Assembly: GCA_022432975.1 (NCBI GenBank)
Contig: CM039514.1
Coordinates: 11,346,668-11,410,667 of the forward strand
Origin: Begonia masoniana
Taxonomy: Eukaryota > Streptophyta > Magnoliopsida > Cucurbitales > Begoniaceae
Reading direction: 5' to 3'
DNA length: 64,000 bases
The position numbers and the translations under genes were made by a program. Below are positions 46,212-57,254 of this stretch, piece after piece. The number at the start of each line of letters is the position of its first letter. Positions within the stretch are counted from its first letter, which is position 1. Below the pieces are notes generated by a model. The model did not search any database. It was not told the DNA's origin and worked only from the letters and a program-made list of their open reading frames with translations.

Positions 46212-47209
46212 TCAAGGAACGTCGAAATTTCGGGCATGTAAGGAAATTTCGGGTATAGCTTCCGGGTCCCCTGTGTCTCTGTCAGCCTCCATATTGTCAC
46301 TGGGGCTTAAATGCGATGAATCTTCGAGCATGAATAATTGTGGTCTTTCGCAACGATGACCTGAGATAAACTTCTCGTTACAATAATAACAGAGTCCTTT
46401 TTCTCGACGTTCGCGTGTTTCTTGGTTGGTGAGTCGGTGAAATGCTGTCGCTGGAGCAGTAACTTGCGCCGTCACTTGGTGGTTTGGGGAAGGGCCAAGT
46501 AGGCCTGCGGAGGGGGTGGAGGTCGCCTTAGACATTGACGAGACGAATGGACCAGATTTCTTTTGCAGCTGGTTCCGTTCCTCAATTAATCGAGCGACGC
46601 CGATCGCATCTGCTAAGGTCCGTGGTTGTTTAATTTTGACATCCAAACGAATGTCATCATGAAGTTCGGCGATAAAACAACCAACGAGGAAAGTTTCGGG
46701 TAAGCCGTCAACCTGATGAGAAAGCTTTTCAAAAGCTTCTTGGTACAAGGCTACTGTTGTGGTTTGGCGAAGGCGCGAGAGAGCCTCCGCTGGATCTTCG
46801 TACTCCATTGGACCAAACTGTAGAATGACAGGTTTGGTGAAGGCATTCCAAGTAAGAGGACCACGAAATTTTGTCAACCACCGATGCCATTGCAAGGCAA
46901 TTCCCTCTAGATGAAAGGAGGCTAATTGGACTTGTTGAGTTGGAGGAATGCTCTGAAATTCAAAGTATTGTTCTGCCTTATAGATCCAACCAGTAGGGTC
47001 CTCGCCATCGAAACTAGGGAAGAATAACTTTAGGTGGTTATGATGCTGAGGTTCCATGTTGGAGTTCGAGCGGCCATTGATTGGTGAATGAGAAGACGAT
47101 CCCGGAGCGAAGGGATTGATGTCGGGTGAATTCCGGAAATTGCGCAGAGCTTGGAGCTCAGACAGCACTGCTTGGAGAGTTGCGTTAACTTGATCAAAGG
47201 TAGACTCAT
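46212..47209 (-). pseudogene. Element D gag, main part
   Basis: An open minus-strand frame from the solo LTR edge at 47209 to a stop at 46212. The gag core has FFPSFDGEDPTGWIYKAEQYF (about residues 48-68 of the segment after 47168), LASFHLEGIALQWHRW, and the capsid-like helical region. A knuckle-like CYYCNEKFISGHRC precedes the acidic C-terminus. It ends at FDVP with no protease. The N-terminus continues at 49374-49306 beyond the solo LTR, so the ORF is disrupted. The frame is otherwise clean. Confidence 0.88.
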
Positions 47210-49310
47210 TGTAACGCCCCGAGTTATCTGAACCCGGTTCGTCACACCATGCCCGTACATGACTAAAAATTTCAACCGTATTATTTTTTTTTAAAAAAAA
47301 TACTTGCAGCGGAAATCATCTAAGTAAAAATAGAGTTAAACAGAACTATTGTACAATGCTTGAATACTCAGTTAGAATTTTGGGGAATAATCGGCAAAAG
47401 GAATAAAGGATTAAATCGCAAAACACTTCATAAGTTTCAAAAGTCAAACGCATCGCCCGCTGAACAAAGTCAACAAAAAGGGGCTGAAGCAGAAAATGGA
47501 AGACATCATCCGGTGGCAAAACAACAAAATGCACTCTACATCTTCCGATGACGTCAACCAGATGATTTCCTTCATCCGATCGACTTTGTTCTACATCCAC
47601 CGGTGACTAAACGACAAAATACTCTCTACACCTTCCGATGACGTCAGCACGCATCTGCCGATGAGTTTACTGGGACATCATCCGATAGACTTAAACCTAC
47701 ACCTTCCGATGACGTCAGCACGCATCTGCCGATGAGTTTACTGAGACATCATCCGATAGACTTAAACCTACACCTTCCGATGACGTCAGCACGCATCTGC
47801 CGATGAGTTTACTGAGACATCATCCAATAGACTTAAACCTACACCTTCCGATAAAACAAGTTACATATACCGATCACTAAACGACAAAGTTTGTTCTATA
47901 TCATCCGATAGCTTCCACTGAAGACATCTTCCGATAGACAACAGAACAACAATTTAACCTACAGAAAGAATTACTCACTTCACTGAAACTATTCAAAAAC
48001 ATTTCAAACCATTACATTACTAAAAATTCAGTGAGTGCCAACATTAAATCCCAACAGACACTATTAACAAAAAAAGGAACTCAAAAACGTATTCAAAACA
48101 TCAGAATCACTTCTGTCATGAAACTCAACAAATTTAAATTGAAACACTGTCAACTAAACTTTCAGATTACTGACACCAGTTAACCCGCCTCATCAGTTTA
48201 CCAGGCCGAAACATGAATGTGCTCCTCCAACCAGCCTATCCCTCAGTGAACTCAGAGAATTCACCTGTAGTATCCTCAACACCTACATCACAAAACTCAT
48301 CTATTAGCCTAATGCTAAGTAAGTAAAGCAGTAATGAAATGCATTGCTGAAACATAAATTCCTAAACATGCAATTTCTACTTTCTCATCTCAGTTGCATA
48401 CACATACGTTCATAAACTGATCTGATCTCTTGGTTCCCTTGGGAGTGGGATCAATTCTCCCAATGTCATACATCCTCTACTCGATTAAGGGGCGGATGAA
48501 TTCCCTTAATAGCTGATCTGATCCCATGGTTCCCTTGGGAGTGGGATCAATTCTCCCAATGTCATACATCCTCTACTCGATTAAGGGGTGGATTAGTTCC
48601 CTTAATAGTTTGTCTGTCACATTCAGTTCATACCTTACCATTCTTACATGGAAATTCATTTTCGTAGTCTTTCAAAAACATGATGCATGACATACAAAAT
48701 CATTCACAAAATGCACAACTCTACTGTTTTGTGATGTAGGCCCGAAGGCACATGCATACTTTACTTACCTGGCTCTCCTGGAAATGCTCGGTTACAACTG
48801 CTCCAAAACTCGCTCACCTAAGGTCATGACAGTACGTTAATCCAATCCTTACTAAACCTTACCAAAAATCAATAATATGTTTGAGGAAATCGATTTGAAA
48901 CTCTACTACCCGTGCATTCCCATTTATCACCAAGAACCTGAACCCACCCTCAATCACAGAAACCTCAAAATCTTCACATTGTATTCTCTCAGTAAACTAA
49001 TCGCTAAAATGCAAGAAAACAAGACTTACCTAGGCTGAAGGAGAATCGGGCGAGAGAATCGCCTAGAGAGTTCTACTGCTCGAGCTGAAAACCGAAGGAG
49101 GAAAAATGTGAAATGGTGGCGGCTACAGTTCATTAAACCCAATCCCCCTTCCCTTAAATACGTTATCCACTTTTAAAACTTCCGATTTACATAAATACCC
49201 TTGCTTAGTCACCCATTAACCTAATCAATAATCCTCTCAATTCTTCTATAAAAGTACGTCATTAATAATAGATTAAATTTTGGTTCGATGGAACCGGGTG
49301 CTACACTCAT
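47205..49310 (-). mobile_element. B-family solo LTR inserted in element D gag
   Basis: The LTR at 47210-49305 (2096 bp), read on the minus strand, is TGTAGCACCCGG...GGGGCGTTACA. CTCAT flanks it at 47205-47209 and 49306-49310. There is no internal region, so it formed by recombination between two LTRs. It carries the atcggNagatg array reversed (47535-47940) and two copies of the roughly 100-bp repeat (48420-48610). Confidence 0.94.
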
Positions 49311-49374
49311 GGCGGGCTAAGGCTTCGTTCACTTCATTGCGGAATTCAGCATTCGATTTGCCTCGTGTATCCAT
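49306..49374 (-). pseudogene. Element D gag N-terminus
   Basis: The ATG at 49374 (minus strand) lies seven bases past the primer site and opens about 23 codons (DTRGKSNAEF...) up to the solo LTR junction. The frame continues in 47209-46212. Confidence 0.75.
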
Positions 49375-49394
49375 GATCGCGGCTCTGATACCAC

Positions 49395-49720
49395 TGATAA
49401 GGGTAGAATTTAGGTTGGTTTAGTGAGAAGGAGAAGAAGATAGACAGTTCGCTGGAAAAAAAAGTAGAAAGAGAGAGAGAGAGGATTGTGTTCGCTGGAA
49501 AAGCAGTAGAGAGAAAGAGAGAGTCAAAGAGAGAGAGTAAGAGGGAGAGATTTAATATTCACTTTCATGCCTTCCCTCGGTAGAGTTACAGGCTTTAAAA
49601 TAAACAATAGCAACAGAAAACAAGTTAACTAACTACCCATAAACAATTAACTACCCATAACCCATGATTAGCCAACAACTAAATAATGGTGGAAGACCAA
49701 GTCAGGCTTTGCACGTATCA
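49395..49720 (-). repeat. Element D 5' LTR
   Basis: 326 bp, nearly identical to 45836-46160. Single differences seen include gagaagg/gagaaga and caagctt/caggctt. Confidence 0.93.
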
Positions 49721-49725
49721 TGTTG

Positions 49726-51000
49726 TTATAGTTTCTTAGATTGTATACTTAGTTTGGTTGGGTTTAGTTTAATTTTTTTACGGATATTCATTGATTTGGT
49801 CTCGTTTTCTTGATTAATTTATTAACTTTCAGCAATAACCGGTTTTGTTATGAAAAAGTGTTCAAAACCGACTCATTCCAAGTGGACTTCCACTCCTTTT
49901 GAGGTTGTTTTTTTTAAATACTTGTACATATTTAATGGATAATTTAAGTTATTGTTTAGCTATTTATTGTTTCGTGTGACCTCGATGTTTTATGTGTACG
50001 ATTAACGCCCAATGTTTACCTTTTCAAAATTTTCTGGCTCTTTGTAGTTATTTATTGTCTGTTCGTGTAGTCAATCAGTTGCATAGGTAATTGGGTGTGG
50101 TCTTGTAAATTTTCGATAGAAAATGAGACATTTATAGCCTAATTTTGTCATCTAATCTTACAAAATGAGATAACGTGTATGTTTTTATCTGAAAAGGGTC
50201 TTTTCCTTTTCTTCTAATGTTTTTTTTTTCTTTTTTTTTTAAATTGACATTAGATCTGTCAATTATAAAATATTGTCATGGTCATTCGTTTGTGACACGT
50301 GTCAGCATCATGTGGTCTTTGTGGGGGAATTTACGTTTTTGCCCATGGTCTCTGCAGCTTATGTCATTTTAGTGAATGTGACACTATAACGTTAGATGTG
50401 TGTTGTTCTGATTATTGACAAAGTCCATCTCAGCTGTCTATTTCAAAAGTCTTGGATTACGTATGTCGAGTTTCTCATGCTTTTTAGCCATCCGATCATG
50501 AGGTGGATGTTGAAGATGAATCGGTGTACATTAGGCATTTCACTTCCCTATGTTGCGTTAAATCATGCTGCCATTGAATGGTATGGGTGGAGGACTTTCT
50601 TTCATTTGTAGTCGTCTAATTGTGAAGTAGGTGTTGAAGAAGGATTTTGTCTCACGTTTGCCATTTCAAGTCCCTTTACGATCAAATCATGGTACCATTG
50701 AGTAGTAGGTGACAAAGATCGATCTGAATTGTAAGTTTGCCATTTGAAAGTTTGTCGTGGGTTGGCCCTGTCGAGTCTCGGTTTCTGGATTCCCAAAGTG
50801 TAAAAACTACTAATCTGCATGTTCAATCTTTACAATCTGCTTGAATTATAACGACTAAACATACAATTAACTAAAATCTACTACTACTAAATCATACATA
50901 TAATCAGGCCACGTAAAATATGAAATAATTCACAATTAATTTACAAGTTTTATTATATACAAGATTTTATTTAAATTTATTTTACATAGATAGACAATTT
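49726..51000. other. Intergenic, no gene recognised
   Basis: AT-rich. It contains a 12-bp perfect palindrome tgacacgtgtca with a G-box core at 50293-50304. A 71-codon open frame (50396-50611) has no recognisable domain and lies in ordinary-looking sequence, so I do not call it a gene. Confidence 0.5.
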
Positions 51001-51589
51001 TGTGGGGTCCCTCCTTAATGATGGGGCCACATCATTTAATAAAGAAGAAAATTTCAATTTTACTTCTGTACGTCATAAATGAAATGCAGAAGAAAAATTG
51101 AAACTTTCTTCTGCGTGATGTGTGATGGTTTGTCCTCTTATGAGAAATTTTTTCTATAAATAGAGAAGTTTCTGATGAAAGAAAAATCATCTGAAAAATG
51201 TAGATCCTAAGTGATCCGAAAAGAAGTGAAATCTTCTATCCAAGAGAGAAAAGAAAGAGTCTAGGAGAAAAATAAGAGAGGTACGTTTGAGTACAGTAAG
51301 AGTGGTGATTTCTCTTAATGAATATTTTCTAGGATATTCGATATCTAGAAAAATATTGTAAATCCTATTTTTCATAGTGAAATCTTTCTGAACTCGATCC
51401 CTGTTATTTTTTCCCGATTTGTTTTTCCACTTAAAATTCTCGGTGTTCATTTTTCTCTTACTTCTTGGCCGTTATAATTTTACGGCAGTGGAAAAATATT
51501 CTTGATATTTTTCGGATCGCATCTGCTATCGTTTCTCGTACCGCTTATTTAAGTGGCGTTCCCATTGGATTTCGTTGTTTCTTTTTCCA
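51001..51589 (+). repeat. Cluster LTR copy 1
   Basis: It begins TGTGGGGTCCCTCC and ends TTTTTCCA, followed by a mutated primer site agtagtatcagagc. A copia-like gag start (ATG at 51690, MAGKIEIEKN) follows and is cut off at about 51710. Confidence 0.8.
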
Positions 51590-51710
51590 AGTAGTATCAG
51601 AGCTCGGATAATTTTTTTAAATCTAGTATGCTCTGTAGTTGCGGTTTTTAAACTGATCTTTCACATTAGAAAAATTTTTAGAAGTTATTATGGCGGGAAA
51701 GATTGAAATC

Positions 51711-52305
51711 GAAAAAAACAACGAAACCCGACGGGAACCCCACTTAAATAAGCGGTACGAGACGATAGCAGATGCGATCTGAAAAATGGACACCGAGAAT
51801 TTTACAAGGAAACCCAAATCGAGAAAAAATCACGGGGACCGAGTCCAAAAAGATCTTACTATGAAAAATATGATATACAATATTTTTCTAGATATTGAAT
51901 ATCCTAGAAAATACTCACTAAGAAAAATTATCACTCTTACTGTACTCAAATGTACCACACCTATTTTTCTCTCAGACTTTTTCTTTTCTCTCCCTCCAAA
52001 AATAATCTTCACCATATTTCTCTTCCTCTTTACTCAGAAGTGATTTTCTTATTCTCTCTTGGATAGAAGATTTCACTTATCTTCGAATCTACTTAGGATC
52101 TACATTTTTCAGATAATTTTTCTTTCATCAGAAACTTCTCTATTTATAGAAAAAATTTCTCATAAGATGACAAAATATCACACATCATGCAGAAGAAAGT
52201 TTCAATTTTTCTTCTGCATTTCATTTATGACGTGCAGAAGTAAACTTGAAATTTTCTTCTTTATTAAATTATGTGGGCCCCTCATCATTAAGGAGGGACC
52301 CCACA
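51711..52305 (-). repeat. Cluster LTR copy 2, inverted
   Basis: The reverse complement of copies 1 and 3. Its upstream side (52306-52321 plus strand) holds the polypurine tract, and 52470-52483 holds a minus-strand primer site. Confidence 0.8.
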
Positions 52306-52603
52306 AACTCTCCCTCCTGACTTATGATGAGGTATTTTTAATCTTGCTGAGAAATAAGTAGGATCTTCATCTGCTTTGTTTCAATTATCGTCTTTAACGT
52401 TTGTCAGTCTGTCGCCACAACCATCTCTCCGCAATAGCGCCTTTCAATCTTTCTCGTCATAACAACCTTGCTCTGATACCACTTGTTGGGAACAATAATA
52501 AAGAAATCTTACGGGAAACGGTATGAGAAACGATAGCATATTCGATCTTATTTTTTTCTCAACATGATTGGAGATACCTCATCATAAGTTGGGATGGAGA
52601 GTT

Positions 52604-53196
52604 TGTGGAGTCCCTCCTTAATGATGAGGGACCCACATAATTTAATAAAGAAGAAAATTTCAATTTTATTTCTGCACGTCATAAATGAAATACATAAGAA
52701 AAATTGAAACTTTCTTCTGCGTGATGTGTTATGTTTTGTCTTCTTATGATAAATTTTTTTCTATAAATAGAGAAACTTCTGATGAAAGAAAAATCATTTG
52801 AAAAATGTAGATCTTAAGTGATCCGAAGAGAAGTGAAATATTCTACCCAAGAGAGAAAAGAAAGAGTCTGAGAGAAAAATAAGTGGGGTACGTTTGAGTA
52901 CAGTAAAAGTGGTGATTTCTCTTAGTGAATATTTTCTAAGATATTCGATATCTAGAAAAATATTGTAAATCCTATTTTTCATAGTGAAATCTTTCTGGAC
53001 TCGATCCCCGTTATTTTTTTCTTATTTGGTTTTCTACTTAAAATTCTCGGTGTTCATTTTTCTCTTACTTCTTGGCCGTTATAATTTTACGGCAGTGGAA
53101 AAATATTTTTGGTATTTTTCGGATTGCATCTGCTATCGTTTCTCGTACCGCTTATTTAAGTGGCGTTCCCATCGGGTTTTGTTGTTTTTTTTTCCA
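52604..53196 (+). repeat. Cluster LTR copy 3
   Basis: It begins TGTGGAGTCCCTCC after gggatggagagtt and ends TTTCCA. It is followed by primer site agtggtatcagag and a gag start at 53298 that soon loses similarity to copy 1. Confidence 0.8.
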
Positions 53197-53330
53197 AGTG
53201 GTATCAGAGTTCGGGTAATTTCTTTAAATCTAGTATGCTTTGTGGTTGCGGTTTTTAAACTATTCTTTCACATCAGAAAATTTTTTAGAAGTTATTATGG
53301 CGGGAAAATTGAAATCGAAAAAAAACAACT

Positions 53331-54143
53331 CATGTTCACTTTTATATGCAATATCGGGCATCTGCCTTGAACACTAAAACCCGCTCCCAAGACATTTTCA
53401 CTTTTATTGTTCCAAACGTCTGCCCTTAATTCTAAACGTCTACTCTGAGACAGTTTTCTCACTTTTACTCTTTCCAGGTGACCTGCTTATTGAACTCGAA
53501 AAAAAAAAATTTATTTTTTAAAAATTAGTTTTTATTAAAATAAATCTAAAAAAAAATTTAATTTTAAAACAGATCTATAAAAATTGCAAATGTGATTTGA
53601 CAGTCTAGAACGAAACCAAAAGAAGAAAACGGTGAACAACCGAGAAAAAACAAATCCCTGAGAGAAAAGGTGTGACTTTTCCGTTATTTTTTTTTCGGTT
53701 GGTTTTAGAAAACCGGGTTTCAAGATCAAAGAGAGACGTCCAGTATTGCGAACACGTCGCTCCAAAATATATGATGTGTTATTCTTGTAAGGAGACGCCC
53801 ACACGTCAGGAGACTAGTGTAAAGATCTTTAGAGAAGACTCGACGGTATCAAATCTTCGGGAAGAAAAAAAAACACCTGATCGTGAGTTAAAGCTGTTAA
53901 GATCAGACGGGAGTTACTGAGTACAAAAGCGTGCTCCCAAAAAGGTATTTCTTTTTAATATATAACATCTAATTATAATAATTTTTCCAATGTAAATGGT
54001 TTAATTTGAAAATTCATATTTCGCAAAATAACTTTCTTTTAGGACTAAGAATCCAATTTAGGTTTTTGATTTGATTTAAAATAGTTTTAAAGTCACAGGG
54101 GTAACGCATGTAACTATTATTATGAATAATAGTGAATTCCGCC
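53331..54143 (+). repeat. Probable diverged copia LTR running into the assembly gap
   Basis: gacgcccacacgtcagg (about 53791), agatctttagagaagactcga and the final tgaataatagtgaattccgcc resemble in order the LTR at 35506-36344 and the reverse of 353 onward. The expected next bases after attccgcc fall in the gap. Start not defined. Confidence 0.45.
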
Positions 54144-54243
54144 NNNNNNNNNNNNNNNNNNNNNNNNNNNNNNNNNNNNNNNNNNNNNNNNNNNNNNNNN
54201 NNNNNNNNNNNNNNNNNNNNNNNNNNNNNNNNNNNNNNNNNNN
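54144..54243. other. Assembly gap of 100 N
   Basis: Exactly 100 N, the usual placeholder for a gap of unknown size. Sequence on the two sides need not be 100 bases apart. Confidence 0.99.
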
Positions 54244-54690
54244 CGGTGGTTTAAGTCAGTAAGGGTTTTAAGTCTATTTTTAATAGTTTAAAAGTCGAAC
54301 TGTTTTACGCTTAAAAGTTTAAGGCAAGTTAGACACTAAAGGTTGTTAGAGGGGGGTCAATTGTCTAAGTCCGTTTTCTTTTAAAAGTGTTAAAGTAAAA
54401 ATGAAAAGTGTTAGGTGGAAACACGATGGGCTTAGATAAGGTTATGTCACGCAAGTCCGTGGCAGCCCTGATCGGGTGGGGGTCGTAACATCGTGCCGGA
54501 AGGCCACTGGGGATTCTACGAGCGACGAAGGAGGAGATTCGGTATGGCCGTCCCGGAGTGTTTGGATCTGTGCCTCGATCTTGCTCTGGGGTCACGGCGT
54601 GGCCGTCCTAATTGTGTTGGGGGAATGTGCCTACTTGATCACTGAAAGGTGAATCAGATAAAGCTTCCTGAATGAAAAGAAAAAAAACAG
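54244..54690. other. Sequence after gap, GC-richer patch, unrecognised
   Basis: 54420-54610 is markedly more GC-rich than its surroundings (tatggccgtcccggagtg, gtcacggcgtggccgtcc). The repeated cggcgtggccgtcc/tatggccgtccc phrase suggests transposon LTR sequence. No convincing ORF. Confidence 0.4.
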
Positions 54691-54916
54691 AGTGTGTAGG
54701 TTTTACTTATTAGAACTAGCTTTCTCTCATGGACAACTATATGTTGTTCTTTCAAGGGTCAAGACTCTATCATTGCCCGCGTACTTATTAGACCTCTAAA
54801 CAAACAAGCAGATCTACAAATTTTAACAAAAACGATTGTTTACAAAGAAGTTTTAAATGAAATTCACAACCAAGTTTGTACTCCCACGTTTACAATGTTT
54901 GTTTTCCCCACTATAC

Positions 54917-55640
54917 TTTTCTATACTTTTGAAGTTATTTTCTTCATATTTGGTCAACCTTTTTCTACTGTTAACATTTTTTTAGTTTTAATTGTCTTTA
55001 TAGACATTGAACTTTCAGTGGATGGCTATATCCTGTATACATATCTATCACACGCCATTAGAAGAATGACGTAGAAAAGATACATTGTAATCTATTTGTT
55101 CAACTAATTGTAGAAAAATATTATCTTAATAAAGTTTCATTTTTGCTTCATACGCTGCAATTAAATTACTGAAATCTTTAACAAAAAAATAGACTTTTCA
55201 TATTATCTTATTAATTTCTCTCAAAATTATGGCCTGTCACATATAAAGTTTTGTGTACAACACTAATTTTGTAAAAAAAAAAAAAAAAAAACCTAATACA
55301 TTTTCAGTAATATTTTCCTAATTTTTCTTCCATTTTTTTCACTATTAATATTTTTTTACTTTTTATTGTTTTAAGAGAGATTGACTTCTCAGTGGACGAC
55401 TATATCCTATACATCTACCTATCACATGTTATGAGAAGAATAACTTCAGAAAATGTGCGTTACAACTTATTTGTTGAACTAACTGTATTAAAATATTATG
55501 TCAATAAGGATTCATTGTTATTTATATGCTATAATTAAACTAGTAAACATTTTAACAGAAGATCTATTTTCATTTTATCATATTAGTCTCTCTCAGAATT
55601 AGGGCACGTTAAATATTTTTTTTATATTTTAAAAAAAATT
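54917..55640. repeat. Diverged tandem duplication, offset 374 bp
   Basis: cagtggatggctatatcctg (55016) pairs with cagtggacgactatatccta (55390). The similarity runs from tttttctactgttaac/ttttttcactattaat through tttctctcaaaattatggc/tctctctcagaattagggc. A run of 19 A (55273-55291) lies between the units. Confidence 0.75.
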
Positions 55641-56548
55641 CTATGACGAAATTTTCAACCACGTAATTTACACTCACCTTTTTACATATGTTCATTCTCA
55701 CGCGTACGGCCTACGCAGGTACTCCTTTCTAGTCCTTTTATAAAAGTGAAAATAAAATTAATTTCTCGTACCATTTTGTTAATTTTATTTCATTAATGAA
55801 ATTTTTCATTTTCTCTCCATCGGTCAGCTTTTCACCTTATGTCTATCTTGTTTGTTATGAAACTTTTCATCTTTTTTGACTTTTACTACTGTTGAATTTT
55901 ATTTCCTCAATGACATTTGTCCCATATTCCACTCTTCGAAAGTGAATGTTTGGCAAAAGGCAAGTAACAATATAATTTGGCTGTTGTTATAATTATGCAG
56001 TGGTACGTTTATTTAATTTTTTTTGTACTCATTTTATATCTTTTACCTGGAAAGAAAATTAACTAGAATTTTAAGACTAATTAGTTGTATCTTCTTACCA
56101 TCATGGCAATAAAAGAAACCCACCAAGTATAGTGAGATGGATAATCGAAAACTCTCGTACAATTTCTTTACCAATTCAGAGCTTCAAGGAATCATACTGC
56201 TTGTATATCCTCGTTGGTCAGCAATTGAAAATTTATCTCACGTTAATCGCTCACAACATGACCAAATTGATCATTGTTATAATGTAAAGAGCTAAAATAG
56301 AAACAATTGCGAAGAAATGATGATAATTTATGTGATCGATGATTTATAAGAATTTTTTTAGTCAACTTTGTTAAATGAGAGAGTGTAATCTAATTTTTGA
56401 GCTTTAAACTTAAATTATGACACATTGGGTCATTCATTTATGAGAGTGATTAATTATCTTAATTATTTAGTATCGTAATTAGAACGTGCATACGAAATTA
56501 CTTTAAAAAATAAATAATGTTATGTTTATTTTTTTAAAAAAAATTAGT
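55641..56548. other. AT-rich intergenic, no gene recognised
   Basis: No sizeable open frame with a recognisable product and no LTR or TIR signature seen. Confidence 0.5.
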
Positions 56549-56644
56549 TGACGTGTCAAACAATGATTGATACAATTAAAATGTAATAAATTACTTATTT
56601 ATAACTTATTACATTAATTATATCAATCATTGTTTGACACGTCA
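56549..56644. mobile_element. MITE copy 1 (palindromic)
   Basis: tgacgtgtcaaacaatgatt at 56549 is matched in inverse by aatcattgtttgacacgtca ending at 56644, with almost complete pairing through ataatgtaataa-like sequence. The homology with copy 2 extends further out on both sides (aataatgttatgtttatt). Confidence 0.8.
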
Positions 56645-56739
56645 TCGAATTTTTTAAAATAGTGTAATATGACAGTAAAAATTGCATTGCTTTATAAAAA
56701 ATATATATATATTAAAAGGAAAAAAACTTGTGTTTTAAG

Positions 56740-56922
56740 TGGGCCAAAGGATAGATTCTATAGGCTTTGAAACTAAATAGTTCCAAAGTAGGCCAGGCCC
56801 ATTACGACGTCGTTTCGAAGCTGTACATCGAAACACTTGCCTAGCAAGTATAATTGGAAACACAAATATATTGAGGCGGGAAAAAGAGCCGTTGCAACAA
56901 AAATTCCTCATTTGGCGCCAAA
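56740..56922 (+). promoter_or_regulatory. Cell-cycle type promoter elements upstream of SMR
   Basis: A palindromic E2F-type site tttggcgccaaa lies at 56911-56922 and a second E2F-type site gcgggaaa at 56876-56883. Between them, ccgtt (56889-56893) is the reverse of the AACGG core of MSA elements. Further upstream are two site II/TCP-type motifs, tgggcc (56740-56745) and ggccca (56796-56801), and the ACGT palindrome acgacgtcgt (56804-56813). The spacing is about 330-520 bases before the SMR start codon. Function is inferred from motif match only. Confidence 0.6.
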
Positions 56923-57254
56923 ATAAACTATTGCTTAATTCGGCTGCCCGTAGAAATTTCGGGCAAGTTCACTATTAGAAATTTTGCGAATCGAGATAAA
57001 TTCTCTTTTCTTCAATTCATTCAAGCCTCCATTGATTTCCTTTCCATGCTTTCTCTCTCTACTTTCTCTCTCTAACTTTCCCACTCTCAGTCCAGCCGCC
57101 CACTTCCACTCCAGACCCCCTTTTTTCTCATCTTCCTTCTCCCTTCCTCAATCATTTTCCCTCTGTTTTTTATTCTTTGGAATAAAAAGAAAAACTCCAC
57201 TTCACTCCGCCTGCTCTGTTTCGCGTAAGGTCCATCTTGTTTGGACTTTGGAAA

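Larger units (their letters stand above)
45831..49725 (-). mobile_element. Element D: gag-only LTR element split by a solo LTR
   Basis: LTRs at 45836-46160 (3') and 49395-49720 (5') are nearly identical, both TGATAAGGG...CGTATCA. Target duplication TGTTG lies at 45831-45835 and 49721-49725. On the minus strand the primer site GTGGTATCAGAGCC (49381-49394) follows the 5' LTR and the polypurine tract CTTAAGGGGGAAGGAA (46161-46176) precedes the 3' LTR. The internal region codes only for gag, which a B-family solo LTR interrupts at 47205-49310. Confidence 0.93.
51001..53330. mobile_element. Cluster of three related LTRs in alternating orientation
   Basis: Order: LTR plus (51001-51589), primer site and gag start (51590 to about 51710), LTR minus (about 51711-52305), a minus-strand polypurine tract, about 180 bp of internal sequence and primer site (52306-52483), an LTR-end fragment (52484-52556), a plus-strand polypurine tract, LTR plus (52604-53196), and primer site and gag start (53197 to about 53330). 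No polymerase genes are present. Confidence 0.8.
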
